A stretch of DNA of 64,000 nt from an uncultured Lachnospiraceae bacterium (GCA_947628225.1 CANQYY010000002.1:1-64000), one strand, 5' to 3'. Counted from the first letter of the stretch, positions 7,465-16,914 are shown. Made by a program: numbers and translations. Notes: generated by a model not told the origin, from the sequence alone.

Positions 7465-8823
7465 ATGAGGTATTTTAGAAAGTATTTGGGACTGGCGCTT
7501 CTGGCTTTCAGTGTATTGACAGGACTTGCCGGATGCGGAACACCAACAAACGTTGCCGGAAACACTGCCAATAGCTCTGCGGTAAGCAGCGCGGCAATGA
7601 GCGGGTATCAAAAGGAGGGATCCTATGCCAATGACAGGTACAGGTATAAGATGGGCGATGGCAGGGATCTGCTTCAATATACTCTGGATGGAAAGAAGAC
7701 AGGTTACAAAGCAACCCTGGGAAAAGAGGTAATTGAGGAGGAGTGGGAGCTTGTCTGGGTTACGGATGAGTGGATTTATTATTTGCTGGACGTTAACAGC
7801 ACGCAACTGTGGCGTCTTCCTGTTAAGAGGACATCAGAGGGTGAAAAGATTTTGCCGGAGGAAAGCCGGAAACTGTTTTCCGTCAAAGAGGGAGGGGAAA
7901 TATGGGATGATGATATATTCATTACAGATGATGCTGTTTTTTATGCACTCATGGACTATAAAAAGGATGAATGCATATGGTGCCGCTATGATATAGCGGA
8001 CGGAAAATCTGTTACACTTAATCACGCAAGATATGAAGAAATTGAAATTTGCTGGCTAATGTCGCGCACACCGCTAGTTGATGAAGATAATTATCGGGAC
8101 AGTAAACCAATCATGCTGGGGAACAAATTGTTTTTCCAGGCAGATGATAAGTTGTGCGCACTGGATGTTTCGGATAGCAGGATAGAGGAAATTTATTCCG
8201 GCCTGCGAGTGGAAGCAGAAGAAGCAGAAGAAGCAGGTTGGACTCCTTTTTTAGCAGAAACAGATCTTGTGCGGGGAGAGGACTGCGTCTTTTTTACCCC
8301 GGATAAAAAGCGCTTGTTCCGATATGATGGCAAAAAGACAGAGTGCATCTTAAAGCATGATGTGCTGCATGATAAAATGTTTGAGTTAGGTCTTCCCACA
8401 GGCGGCAGTATTTCCATTGACCGGGTGCTTTTTTATGAGGGCTCACTGTATCTGTATACGGTGCTTTATACGGATTCGGAGAGCATCCAATATGGGATGA
8501 AATATCAGACTCTTTTGAGTGCGCCGGCAAAGGAGCCGGCAAATCTTCAGGAGGAAGAAAAGGTGCAGAGATATTTGGATGACTGGTATCTGGAGTATGA
8601 TCCGGATAATCTTTATTCGGGCAAATTTCTAAGCCAGGGACCGCTGGAAGTCGGAGAGCTATGGAACGGAAAGATTATATTGTACGGGAGGATTTATGTT
8701 ACGACGCAGAGCGTACCGGGCATGCAATTTATAGAAGCTCTTTATAATCCGCGCACGAAGACGATTGAGAAATATGTTCGGGACAAAAAGGAGATTCGGA
8801 GAAGATATAAAAACTTGAAATAA
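7465..8823 (+). CDS. Large predicted lipoprotein with repeated WxY/beta-propeller-like blocks
   Basis: A 452-residue protein with a lipoprotein signal: a basic start, a hydrophobic stretch, then LAGC with the lipidated Cys at residue 24. After a Ser/Ala/Asn linker it contains repeated strands such as DEWIYYLLD, DAVFYALMDYKK and DCVFFTPDKKRLFRYD. These look like the blades of a DUF5050/PQQ-like propeller anchored outside the membrane. No catalytic motif is seen. AGGGAGG precedes the ATG. Function is unknown. The downstream terminator hairpin ends the unit. Confidence 0.75.
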   Translation: MRYFRKYLGLALLAFSVLTGLAGCGTPTNVAGNTANSSAVSSAAMSGYQKEGSYANDRYRYKMGDGRDLLQYTLDGKKTGYKATLGKEVIEEEWELVWVTDEWIYYLLDVNSTQLWRLPVKRTSEGEKILPEESRKLFSVKEGGEIWDDDIFITDDAVFYALMDYKKDECIWCRYDIADGKSVTLNHARYEEIEICWLMSRTPLVDEDNYRDSKPIMLGNKLFFQADDKLCALDVSDSRIEEIYSGLRVEAEEAEEAGWTPFLAETDLVRGEDCVFFTPDKKRLFRYDGKKTECILKHDVLHDKMFELGLPTGGSISIDRVLFYEGSLYLYTVLYTDSESIQYGMKYQTLLSAPAKEPANLQEEEKVQRYLDDWYLEYDPDNLYSGKFLSQGPLEVGELWNGKIILYGRIYVTTQSVPGMQFIEALYNPRTKTIEKYVRDKKEIRRRYKNLK

Positions 8824-8900
8824 AAAAAGGCTGCCGGCTTTTGGGGGCTTCACTTAGGGATTGTATAACAAGGCTTTGAGTGACAGTCTTCAAGCGGGAC

Positions 8901-8950
8901 AAAAAGAGGAGACCATGTAAGAGTAGAAATGCTCCTGCATGGTCTTTTTG
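8901..8950. terminator. Bidirectional terminator between convergent genes
   Basis: GACCATG (8911-8917) pairs with CATGGTC (8938-8944). AAAAAG flanks it on the left and CTTTTT on the right, so a T-run follows the stem on either strand. It serves the lipoprotein gene (plus) and the restriction island (minus). Confidence 0.8.
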
Positions 8951-8961
8951 GCTTGATTATG

Positions 8962-10119
8962 TTATCTTGCTTTAAGCCAGTCTTCATAGAGTTTAGCACA
9001 CTTCGCTACTTGAAAAGCAGAGTATATCAGCCCACCACCATTTTGATCATTATCCTCTTGGATTTGATATTTGTACTGTTTTTTTATATCATCGTCCGTA
9101 TAATCATCAAAATGATCGACAAGATACTCATCGAATGCAGCTTTTTCCTTTTTGTTCGCAAAAATCAACAGTTGATTGTAGTTGGGCTCACGGCTGGATA
9201 TATCAAGCGATCCGTGTGTAAAAATCCGCAGCAGTTTTCCCTCTATAGAATCCAATAAATAATACGAATACCAAAAGTTGCCCTTGCCGATTACAGAGGT
9301 ATTCTCTGCTTTAGGAAGATACTTTCTAAATTCGTCATAGCTCCATAATTCAGTCTCATGAATGATCGTATTATGAAACATAATATTCAAAGGAGCAAGA
9401 TACATCACAGGGTGCGTATAGAATGCTGCGGAAGGCCACCATCCCTGTTGCATATCCTCCGCTTGCACGAGTTGATACTCTGGACAATCAGTATGATAAG
9501 CGTATTTCTTATTGCCCCAGTCAAAGACCCATTTATCAATTTCATCCAGCAATATCATTAACCTCTCCTTTGGAGAACGGTCAATTCCGAAGCGCTTACG
9601 CCATAAGTACTCTACATCGTTGATATCAGCGTTTTTATCTATTTCTGTATTATTATCGACTACCCGCGTATAGATATGATACGGGCGTACGATTCTGCCG
9701 ATTTTCTTGCCGTCCGAAGATTTTATTGCGCTATCCTGATACTGCTTTTCAAGATAATACGGGACATCATATGTGTTTTTCACGATAAGGACATCCACTT
9801 CGTGCTGTTCCAAAATAATTGTCCTTAATTCGATACGAGGTCTGACGCTTCCTGCATAGCTGACACTACGCAGGATATCAACGATTCCCTGCTGATTTCG
9901 TCTGTTTGTATCGCTTTCAACTCCGAGAATTGTGAATGTCTTGTCCTCGATTCCAAAAATGATATATGCATCTCGATTTGCCCGCAAATTGGACATACAA
10001 GTTATATCATGAACAAGATCAGCCTTATCGTGATGATGTTCTCTCTTAAAATCCCACCATTCATCTTCACGGTGTGATTGTATTAGTTCTTCAATGATAG
10101 ATGTTAAGTCTCGCTCCAC
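8962..10119 (-). CDS. AlbA_2/Schlafen-like domain protein linked to the type III R-M genes
   Basis: Third gene of the mod-res transcription unit, 18 bases after res. A GTG at 10119 lies 6 bases after GGAGGT; the TTG one codon earlier is too close. The 385-residue product has an N-terminal AlbA_2 (formerly divergent AAA_4) domain: EWWDFKREHH with the usual ExxxxEFK-type start, then DAYIIFGIEDKTFTILGVE. Such domains bind nucleic acid or nucleotides and occur in Schlafen-like and phage-defence proteins. The rest (150-385) is aromatic-rich and unrecognised. A defence or accessory role with the R-M pair is inferred from position only. Confidence 0.8.
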   Translation of the reverse strand: MERDLTSIIEELIQSHREDEWWDFKREHHHDKADLVHDITCMSNLRANRDAYIIFGIEDKTFTILGVESDTNRRNQQGIVDILRSVSYAGSVRPRIELRTIILEQHEVDVLIVKNTYDVPYYLEKQYQDSAIKSSDGKKIGRIVRPYHIYTRVVDNNTEIDKNADINDVEYLWRKRFGIDRSPKERLMILLDEIDKWVFDWGNKKYAYHTDCPEYQLVQAEDMQQGWWPSAAFYTHPVMYLAPLNIMFHNTIIHETELWSYDEFRKYLPKAENTSVIGKGNFWYSYYLLDSIEGKLLRIFTHGSLDISSREPNYNQLLIFANKKEKAAFDEYLVDHFDDYTDDDIKKQYKYQIQEDNDQNGGGLIYSAFQVAKCAKLYEDWLKAR

Positions 10120-10137
10120 CAAAACACCTCCAGATAG

Positions 10138-12381
10138 TTAGATAAACACTTCTATCGGTTTCCAAACATTACGATTGGTAACGTCTTCTGACCATTCTGT
10201 ATTGGACAGATAGATCTGCGTTCCGACCGCTCTTACGAAGCCCCATTTAATTTCCGGATGACGAGAGGCATATTCTTTCAGCGCATCAAACTTGCGGGGA
10301 GCATATTTATCAATGTTGTTGGAACTGCCGTCAGCGGTCATACCGCCTTTCGCTTCAATAATCCACACATCGCCGTTCTTCAACTGGATGATGTAATCCG
10401 GATAGAAATTGCTGCGCCGGAACGCCATACGGTAAACGATACTGAAATACTCATCACCTTTATCGCCGTTTTTATAGCACCACTCCACAGGATCGTAATG
10501 TTCGCACCAGTCCTCAAAGGAAATCTCTGTATAAGAGCGGTTTGGCTGGATAAGGATATTATTGCCGTAATCGACAAATGGATTCTTACTCATGATTTTT
10601 GTGCTTGGAATGCGCTTATGCTGTTTATAGTACTGTTCCCTCGGAATATACCAGTCAGCGGAAATAATATCTGTTTCTTCAATTTCTGCAATACGGTCTG
10701 CACTGACCCCACTGAACACCTCTATGAGACGCTCCCTGTTGTTGACAAGGAAAGCGTTATATTCGCGGAGACTCAGACCATCAATCAGTTTATGTTCCTT
10801 TTCAAAAGCAATCTCTTCTTCCGAGAACATCGACATCTGCATATCAAGAGGCCCGAATAGCACACGGAGCGCATTGTTGGAGATATTTTCGTCAATACCG
10901 ATTGCTCTTGCAATCCGGCGCTTAGCATCACGAATGATAAAACCGTCATCGTTATTGCTGATCTGATGTTCTCCACCGAAAATGCGATTCAGCGAACGAA
11001 TATCGTGTGTGGTTCTTGCTACACCTTCAATGGCTTCTGTTTTTAACTTTGTGCCAAATACATATCCCTTGCTGACTTCCATTTCGTGCTTGTCCAGCTT
11101 ACCGTCATGGTCAAGGTCACATTCTGTAAGCATCTGTTCACGAACGACCTTAACAACCGCCTCTGGGTTAACCGCATATCGGTCGCTGCCGTTCAGCGAT
11201 TCCTTCTGAAGCACAATATTCGGAGCCTCAAATTTACGCTTATATAAGTAGGTGTAGAACGAATCGCCGATACTGTTCGTTAATCCCTCTGCATATTCGC
11301 TATCGAGTGTATAAACATAGCAGTTATCAATCAGCGGGCAGTCGTAATGTTTTCTCTCCGGCATACGGCGCACGCGTCCCACGGTCTGGATATTGAAACG
11401 CTCCGTGCCGCCTTCACGCAGTTTTACAAGGATTTTAGAACGAGGGCAGTCCCAGCCTGTTGCGATTGCCTGTTTGAACAGCAGAAACGCATATTGACCG
11501 TCCAACTTTTTTATTTCATCCGGATTATCGGGATGATCTCCTGAAAACCACGAAGCTACAAGCCCGGATGTGGAGGAATATCCCAAGTCATCGAGTCCCT
11601 GCTTCACATGCTCAATCCACTCGTCATAGCCGTTCGGGAACTGTATCAGAACGAGCGGTCTGATTTTAAGCCCACGGCGGTCATACTCCGCTTGTATTTC
11701 TTTCCGCTTTTTATCGGCAAGATCGAGCAGGAGCAGATCATCGTCAAGGCTGTTGTTCTCCTCAATAGCAGCGGTAACACCTTCATTTATGGATATTCCG
11801 GCTGCAATCAGCCCTGCGCCGATAACTTCATCATCCGGGATGATTTCTGTATGATCGCCCTTGCTGACAGGAGTAGCGGAAATGCGCAGCACATGGACAG
11901 GCTGTATATTGCCGATGTATTCGTTTGACGTTGCCTGATATTTATGTTCCTCATCGATCAACATGAAAATGTCGATACCGTTCGTATGACAGAACAGAAC
12001 CTTGCCCATCAGGTCACGATGTTCCCCTTCGCGGAGAACTACATTCGATGAGCGATTGATTTTATCCCAGTTGATAAAGAATACCTTGCCACGAGGATCG
12101 CTTTCATTAATAAAAGCGTATACATCGCCGTCCGGGATGCCGGAGGTCACTTCTCTAAAGCTGTCTTGCGACTGCTTTTCCAATCCACCCGCGCCGGGAC
12201 ACAACCACAAAAAAACGGTGTTAGGATTCTCGTCCAGATAATCGTCAATGAATTTTGAAACGAGGACGGTTTTGCCTGCGCCAGTAGGAGCGGAGAGAAC
12301 AAGCTCCTCATGGTCTGCACATTTTGCAAGTAGGCTTTCCTCGTGCTTAGTCTGAAAATTAAATAGCTTTGCTGTAAACAT
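10138..12381 (-). CDS. res: Type III restriction enzyme, Res subunit (helicase-nuclease)
   Basis: A 747-residue superfamily 2 helicase fused to a nuclease. Walker A APTGAGKT is at 31-38. The motif II box reads LIDEEHKY at ~141-148. RISATPVSKGD gives motif III and QTVGRVRRMPE at ~325-335 motif VI. A C-terminal PD-(D/E)xK centre reads FYPDYII, then WIIEAKGG near 665-680. It translocates on DNA and cuts unmodified sites together with Mod. Its ATG overlaps the mod stop by one base (TAATG), so translation is coupled. It is somewhat shorter than classical Res proteins (~970 residues). Confidence 0.92.
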   Translation of the reverse strand: MFTAKLFNFQTKHEESLLAKCADHEELVLSAPTGAGKTVLVSKFIDDYLDENPNTVFLWLCPGAGGLEKQSQDSFREVTSGIPDGDVYAFINESDPRGKVFFINWDKINRSSNVVLREGEHRDLMGKVLFCHTNGIDIFMLIDEEHKYQATSNEYIGNIQPVHVLRISATPVSKGDHTEIIPDDEVIGAGLIAAGISINEGVTAAIEENNSLDDDLLLLDLADKKRKEIQAEYDRRGLKIRPLVLIQFPNGYDEWIEHVKQGLDDLGYSSTSGLVASWFSGDHPDNPDEIKKLDGQYAFLLFKQAIATGWDCPRSKILVKLREGGTERFNIQTVGRVRRMPERKHYDCPLIDNCYVYTLDSEYAEGLTNSIGDSFYTYLYKRKFEAPNIVLQKESLNGSDRYAVNPEAVVKVVREQMLTECDLDHDGKLDKHEMEVSKGYVFGTKLKTEAIEGVARTTHDIRSLNRIFGGEHQISNNDDGFIIRDAKRRIARAIGIDENISNNALRVLFGPLDMQMSMFSEEEIAFEKEHKLIDGLSLREYNAFLVNNRERLIEVFSGVSADRIAEIEETDIISADWYIPREQYYKQHKRIPSTKIMSKNPFVDYGNNILIQPNRSYTEISFEDWCEHYDPVEWCYKNGDKGDEYFSIVYRMAFRRSNFYPDYIIQLKNGDVWIIEAKGGMTADGSSNNIDKYAPRKFDALKEYASRHPEIKWGFVRAVGTQIYLSNTEWSEDVTNRNVWKPIEVFI

Positions 12382-14300
12382 TATTCTGCCGCCTCCCTTA
12401 ATTCCTGACCGAAGAATTCTCTCGGTATGTATTTGAAGCCGAGCGCATTCAGTCGTTCCATCTCTTCGGAATTGAAAATGATGTTCTGATTTACCCAGAT
12501 TTTCTCAATCTGACCGTAAATATCATCATCCATAACATACTTTCGGAAATCTGCTTTGTTGAGAATCAGCACATTGCGAACATTATCTACCTCGATGCCG
12601 TGCTGCAGTTCTATCATTTCCCGGATGTGTAGACATAGAGCATTGCTGAGCAGATAGTTCTCCGGTTTGCGTGGCGTCCAGTCGCATTTGAAGTATTTCA
12701 GATTTGCCTTCTTCCCATCTGAGTATTTTGAACCATTCAGTTTCTTGCCTGTAATAACCGTTTTGAGACGCGGGTATGTAATTTTATGACAGATTCCCTG
12801 CTCAATATACTCTGGAGATTGAATTTCATGCTGGTAGGCTTCTGACTTTTTGAAATCACGCCATTCATCCATCCATGCGGAAAAAGCTTGCGTTTTTTTA
12901 CCGGGTTGTTTACGAATCATTCCCTTCTTTACAAAGAAATCAGTCTGTGCATCACTGCTAAGTTCATTGCTTGTGCATAGAATAAAACTTCTCGTGCCAC
13001 CATCCTCGCTATTGAGTTCCATGACCGCTTCTCCTGTGCTACCAGATCCAGCAAAGAAATCAAGGATGGTAGCATTTTCTTTTTTGGGGAGATAGGAAAT
13101 AAGCTCCTTCAACATTTTCACAGGTTTCTTCCCACTATTAAACGTAACCGCACCTTCGTTTACGATATTTCCGAAATCTGCAGCATAATCATAAAAGTTA
13201 GAAAGTGAAATCTTTCTTTTTGCCAATCCTGCTTTTACCTCTTCTACTCTTTCAAGCGGCATACCCGAATACATTTTGCAACGGGTTGAATTGGCTCTCT
13301 GAGGGCCGACATAATATCTATACCCAAGGCCGTCCTCACCACGCCCTATAATTTTATAAAGGCATCCTATGCCATCCGTCTTATAACGCGGTTCAATATA
13401 CTTCCTCACAACTTGCCCATATGACATTTTTGTATATATTGTTCCAGATATCCACGTTTCTTTTAAAAGGCTTATGGATGGCTCTCGTTCTTCTATAGTC
13501 CATTGCTCCGGTTTAAACACAACCATTTCTGACCCATCAGCAAATTGTATGGTTTCTCCTTTGTCCAGTTCCTTTATTTCAAATACAAACTTCTCATCTG
13601 TATAATCATCTTCTGGTAAATTCAAAACAGTTTTGGAGGCGTTTTTAGCATAGATAAGTACATATTCCATAATTGGCTTTATAGCCATTCCCTCTGTAGC
13701 AATAGATTTTTGAGAATACCTTACCTGTATATGGTGAATCGAAATAAGGTTTGACTCGCCAAAGATATCGTCGCAAAGTAATTTTAATTGTGCCACCTCG
13801 TTGTCATCAATAGAAATCATCATCATACCGCCATCAACCAATAAGTCATAGGCCAAGCGTAGACGTTCGTTCATAAAGGACAACCACATTGAATGACGGT
13901 AACCATCATCAGGGCTAATAAAATTATCATCGTAAATGAAATCTTCATTCCCAGTATTATAGGGTGGATCGATATAGATGAGGTCAATCCTCTCTCTGTG
14001 TGTTTTATTAAGTAAATATAGACTTTGCAGATTGTCACCCTCAAGGATAAAGTTATAGACACCATCTGCGGATGCGGTTATTTTCTTATCAGCATCTTCC
14101 ATGAAAATGGGAATGTTTTCTTCGAGCATCTCATCCACTCGTTCTGAATGCTCCTCCCAAACAAGTCCATATTTCTTATCACGTAGCTGGTTCTCAATCT
14201 CTGTAAACGCACGGATGGATTCATCGTCCGTGTGTTCTTTTTTGAGCGTCTCCAAGAAATCCAGCATCCGCTGACGCTTTATTTGTGATAGGTTAGCCAT
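12381..14300 (-). CDS. mod: Type III adenine-specific DNA methyltransferase, Mod subunit
   Basis: A 639-residue protein from the ATG at 14300, which follows GGAGGAGAAAG; the frame is open further upstream only through the remnant of another gene. The catalytic DPPYNTG is at 111-117 and the SAM-binding LDFFAGSGSTGEAV near 410-425. This motif order marks a beta-class N6-adenine methyltransferase. The region between them should hold the target recognition domain, and it looks more AT-rich than the flanks. Mod determines the recognition site for both methylation and Res. It is followed by res with a one-base overlap. Confidence 0.93.
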   Translation of the reverse strand: MANLSQIKRQRMLDFLETLKKEHTDDESIRAFTEIENQLRDKKYGLVWEEHSERVDEMLEENIPIFMEDADKKITASADGVYNFILEGDNLQSLYLLNKTHRERIDLIYIDPPYNTGNEDFIYDDNFISPDDGYRHSMWLSFMNERLRLAYDLLVDGGMMMISIDDNEVAQLKLLCDDIFGESNLISIHHIQVRYSQKSIATEGMAIKPIMEYVLIYAKNASKTVLNLPEDDYTDEKFVFEIKELDKGETIQFADGSEMVVFKPEQWTIEEREPSISLLKETWISGTIYTKMSYGQVVRKYIEPRYKTDGIGCLYKIIGRGEDGLGYRYYVGPQRANSTRCKMYSGMPLERVEEVKAGLAKRKISLSNFYDYAADFGNIVNEGAVTFNSGKKPVKMLKELISYLPKKENATILDFFAGSGSTGEAVMELNSEDGGTRSFILCTSNELSSDAQTDFFVKKGMIRKQPGKKTQAFSAWMDEWRDFKKSEAYQHEIQSPEYIEQGICHKITYPRLKTVITGKKLNGSKYSDGKKANLKYFKCDWTPRKPENYLLSNALCLHIREMIELQHGIEVDNVRNVLILNKADFRKYVMDDDIYGQIEKIWVNQNIIFNSEEMERLNALGFKYIPREFFGQELREAAE

Positions 14301-14413
14301 TTTCTTTCTCCTCCACATCCGGCATAAATTCCAAAATATCATCCACGCCACAGACCAAGCGCACGGCATATACTTTCGATCGTATCCAAAGAGATATAGC
14401 CATTCCGTTTCAT
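14293..14413 (-). pseudogene. Truncated, frameshifted HTH controller of the R-M island
   Basis: Just upstream of mod, the minus strand encodes the C-terminal half of a small XRE/YozG-type regulator: KRNGYISLDTIESICRALG, then, after removing one extra base near 14354, CGVDDILEFMPDVEEKENG and a stop. That stop overlaps the mod start codon region by 8 bases, as an intact coupled gene would. The N-terminal half is missing because homology stops at the last codons of proS (14410). Such regulators commonly precede R-M genes. Here the control gene is dead. Confidence 0.8.
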
Positions 14414-16134
14414 CCGGCATTCATCATATCCTGAATCAGATTTTTCACTGTGGAAACAACGTCTTCCATGGCGACCTTTTCCTGAATTTTCTTGTCGCGG
14501 GTCGAAAGTTCCACTACAGATTCACTCATGTTGCGCGGGCTTACAACAAGGCGAATCGGCACACCCAGTAAATCGGCATCCGAAAACATGACGCCCGGAC
14601 GGGCTTTCCGGTCATCATAGATTACTTCTATCTGCTGTTTCTCCAGTTCCTCATACAGACGATCGGCGTAAGCCTTTGTCTGGGCATCGTCCGATCGAAG
14701 GCAGCAGAGATGAACCTGCCAGGGAGCGATGGATATTGGCCAGATCGGGCCATATTCATCGTGATGCGCTTCACAGACGGAAGCTGCCAGGCGGCCGACG
14801 CCGATACCGTAACAGCCCATGATTGGATAGTGGGAGTTCCCCTCGGCATCCAAATATTGCATATTCATAGATTTCGTATATTTCGTTCCCAACTGAAAAA
14901 TATTTCCCACCTCAATCCCGCGGGAGATAGTAATGGTTTTCTTACCGCATTTCGGACAGATGCCGCCCTCTGTGATCTTAGCTATATCGACATACCGGGC
15001 GTCCGGGACATCACGCTCCATGCAAAGCCCCGTGTAGTGATATTCCTCTTCATTTGCCCCGCAGGACAGATTATTTGTATCCTGCAGAGATTTGTCATAA
15101 ATAACAGTATAGTTTCCTGCCACGGAAAGATTGACAGGACCGATGTAACCGGCGTGCAGCCCGCAATCCTCTGTGATAACAGCAGGATGAATCTCCTCGC
15201 CGAGATAATTGGTTACCTTTGTTTCGTTGACATCCAGATCGCCGCGGATGAAGATGACAACATAGTCGTCCGACATATTTTTCTGGTATACTACTGCTTT
15301 ACAGGATTTTTCCAAAGGAGATTTGAGAAAATCACATATTTCCTCGATCGTATGGATGTCTGGCGTAAAAACCTTTGTCAGGGGTTCCTCCTCGGCATCT
15401 TTTTTGTTTTCCTGAATGCTTTCTGCCGCTTCCATATTTGCCCGGTAGTCGCATTCGGTACAGATGGCGATGGAGTCTTCCCCCACCGGTGTTAAAAGCA
15501 TATATTCGTGGGAAATGTTTCCTCCCATCATACCGGAATCCGAGGCAACCGTAACTACATCGGGAATGCCCGCCCGGGCAAAGATGCGGTTATAGGCGTT
15601 GTAGCATATCTGATAGTAGCGCTCCAAATCCTCCTGGGAGGTGTGGAACGAATAGGCATCCTTCATAGTGAATTCCCGGACGCGGATAAGACCGGCGCGG
15701 GGTCTTGCTTCATCACGGAATTTTGTTTGGATCTGATAGATCATAAAGGGATAGCAGTTGTAACTTTGGGCATAGTCGCGAACCAGATGGACGGCAGCCT
15801 CCTCATGTGTCATGCCAAGCAGCATTTTCGTACCGTTTCGGTCGGTAAAGCGCAACAGTTCGCTGCCGACGCTTTCATAGCGTCCGGATTCATCCCAAAG
15901 AGAAGCTGGCAGGGCGACGGGGAATAAAACCTCCTGTCCGTCAATCGCATCCATTTCTTCACGAATAATAGCCTCAATTTTTTTACAGATGCGTTTTAGC
16001 GGGGTATATTGGGAGTAAATTCCTTTTGCCACATCCTTCATATAGCCGCCGCGCATCATCAGGGTATGGCTTTCAATGACGCAGTCAGTCGGTTTTTCTT
16101 TAAAACGCATGCCTACCAGTTTATCGAGTTTCAT
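14410..16134 (-). CDS. proS: Prolyl-tRNA synthetase (bacterial type)
   Basis: A 574-residue class II synthetase charging tRNA-Pro, of the length expected for the bacterial form. The N-terminus MKLDKLVGMRFKEKP, the motif 2 region FRDEARPRAGLIRVREFTMKDAYSF and the motif 3 area CYGIGVGRLAAS are visible. Between them (about 230-390) lies the YbaK-type editing insertion with GDLDVNETK. It ends in the HGTP anticodon-binding domain with PIRLVVSPR. It has its own promoter facing away from the HAD gene. The stop codon directly abuts the R-M remnant, so the last codons may have been altered by that junction. Confidence 0.95.
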   Translation of the reverse strand: MKLDKLVGMRFKEKPTDCVIESHTLMMRGGYMKDVAKGIYSQYTPLKRICKKIEAIIREEMDAIDGQEVLFPVALPASLWDESGRYESVGSELLRFTDRNGTKMLLGMTHEEAAVHLVRDYAQSYNCYPFMIYQIQTKFRDEARPRAGLIRVREFTMKDAYSFHTSQEDLERYYQICYNAYNRIFARAGIPDVVTVASDSGMMGGNISHEYMLLTPVGEDSIAICTECDYRANMEAAESIQENKKDAEEEPLTKVFTPDIHTIEEICDFLKSPLEKSCKAVVYQKNMSDDYVVIFIRGDLDVNETKVTNYLGEEIHPAVITEDCGLHAGYIGPVNLSVAGNYTVIYDKSLQDTNNLSCGANEEEYHYTGLCMERDVPDARYVDIAKITEGGICPKCGKKTITISRGIEVGNIFQLGTKYTKSMNMQYLDAEGNSHYPIMGCYGIGVGRLAASVCEAHHDEYGPIWPISIAPWQVHLCCLRSDDAQTKAYADRLYEELEKQQIEVIYDDRKARPGVMFSDADLLGVPIRLVVSPRNMSESVVELSTRDKKIQEKVAMEDVVSTVKNLIQDMMNAG

Positions 16135-16175
16135 AATGTCCTCCTATGATTTTAAGTAAAATGATTTATTGCTTC

Positions 16176-16204
16176 ATTATAATAAGTTTTGATTTGGATG
16201 TCAA
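16176..16204 (-). promoter_or_regulatory. Promoter of proS
   Basis: On the minus strand TTGACA (16204-16199), 17 bases, TATAAT (16181-16176): a full consensus sigma-A promoter about 40 bases before proS. It overlaps the divergent promoter of the HAD gene. Confidence 0.85.
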
Positions 16205-16216
16205 CTATGCTATAAT
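16189..16216 (+). promoter_or_regulatory. Promoter of the HAD phosphatase gene
   Basis: TTGATT (16189-16194), 16 bases, TATAAT (16211-16216). It interleaves with the divergent proS promoter, so the two cannot easily be occupied at once. Confidence 0.7.
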
Positions 16217-16260
16217 TTTTAAGGGAAAATGACTGAGTATAAAAAGAGAGGATGTTGGAA

Positions 16261-16914
16261 ATGAAATATAAGGCGGTTATCTTTGATCTGGATGGGACGC
16301 TTCTCAATACCCTGGAGGATCTCACCGATGCGGTCAATGCCGCAATGAAAAGGAATAGCCTGCCGGTCCGGACGCTGGAAGAAGTCCGTCGTTTTGTCGG
16401 CAATGGAATCGTAAAGCTGGTGGAACGCGCCGTGCCGGAGGGAAAGAAAAATCCTGTGTTTGACAAAGCATTACAGGATTTTAAAAGCTATTATCAAGCT
16501 CATTGCTGGAATAAGACTGCGCCATATCCGGGCGTGATGGATATGCTCGTGGAGTTAGCAGAGAAAAAGGTGGGGACAGCGATTGTTTCCAATAAAGCAG
16601 ACGCTGCCGTACAAAAACTGAAAACATACTATTTTGATGAGGTGATAGCAGTGGTCAGAGGGGAAAACGAAAAGAAAGGGATACCGAAAAAGCCGGCACC
16701 GGAAATGGTGTTTGGCGCCCTGAGGGAATTGGGAGTTTCACCGGAGGAAGCCATATATGTGGGAGATTCGGATGTGGATATAAAAACGGCAGAGAATGCC
16801 GGTATGCCCTGCCTCAGCGTCTGCTGGGGATTCCGGGATGAAAATTTTTTAAAAAAACATGGGGCAGACAGGCTGATCTATAAACCGGAGGAAATTTTAA
16901 AATTCTTCCGGTAA
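16261..16914 (+). CDS. HAD-family phosphatase, phosphoglycolate phosphatase-like
   Basis: The start is placed at the second ATG (16261), 9 bases after GAGAGG; the ATG at 16252 touches that site. The 217-residue protein has the HAD motif I FDLDGTLL (Asp 9 and 11), motif II IVSNKAD, a conserved lysine in KKPAPEMV, and motif IV YVGDSDVDIKTAENAG. The helical cap after motif I fits subfamily IA, as in Gph/PpaX. The substrate cannot be read from sequence; 2-phosphoglycolate or pyrophosphate are possible. Confidence 0.85.
   Translation: MKYKAVIFDLDGTLLNTLEDLTDAVNAAMKRNSLPVRTLEEVRRFVGNGIVKLVERAVPEGKKNPVFDKALQDFKSYYQAHCWNKTAPYPGVMDMLVELAEKKVGTAIVSNKADAAVQKLKTYYFDEVIAVVRGENEKKGIPKKPAPEMVFGALRELGVSPEEAIYVGDSDVDIKTAENAGMPCLSVCWGFRDENFLKKHGADRLIYKPEEILKFFR

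Noticed and set aside
10258..10860. Plus-strand open frame of 200 codons opposite res
   Set aside because: Antisense to the Res nuclease domain, no motif and no translation signal.
14710..15495. Long plus-strand open frame of 261 codons opposite proS
   Set aside because: It lies wholly antisense to a well-supported prolyl-tRNA synthetase, has no recognisable motif and no ribosome site. It is a coding shadow.
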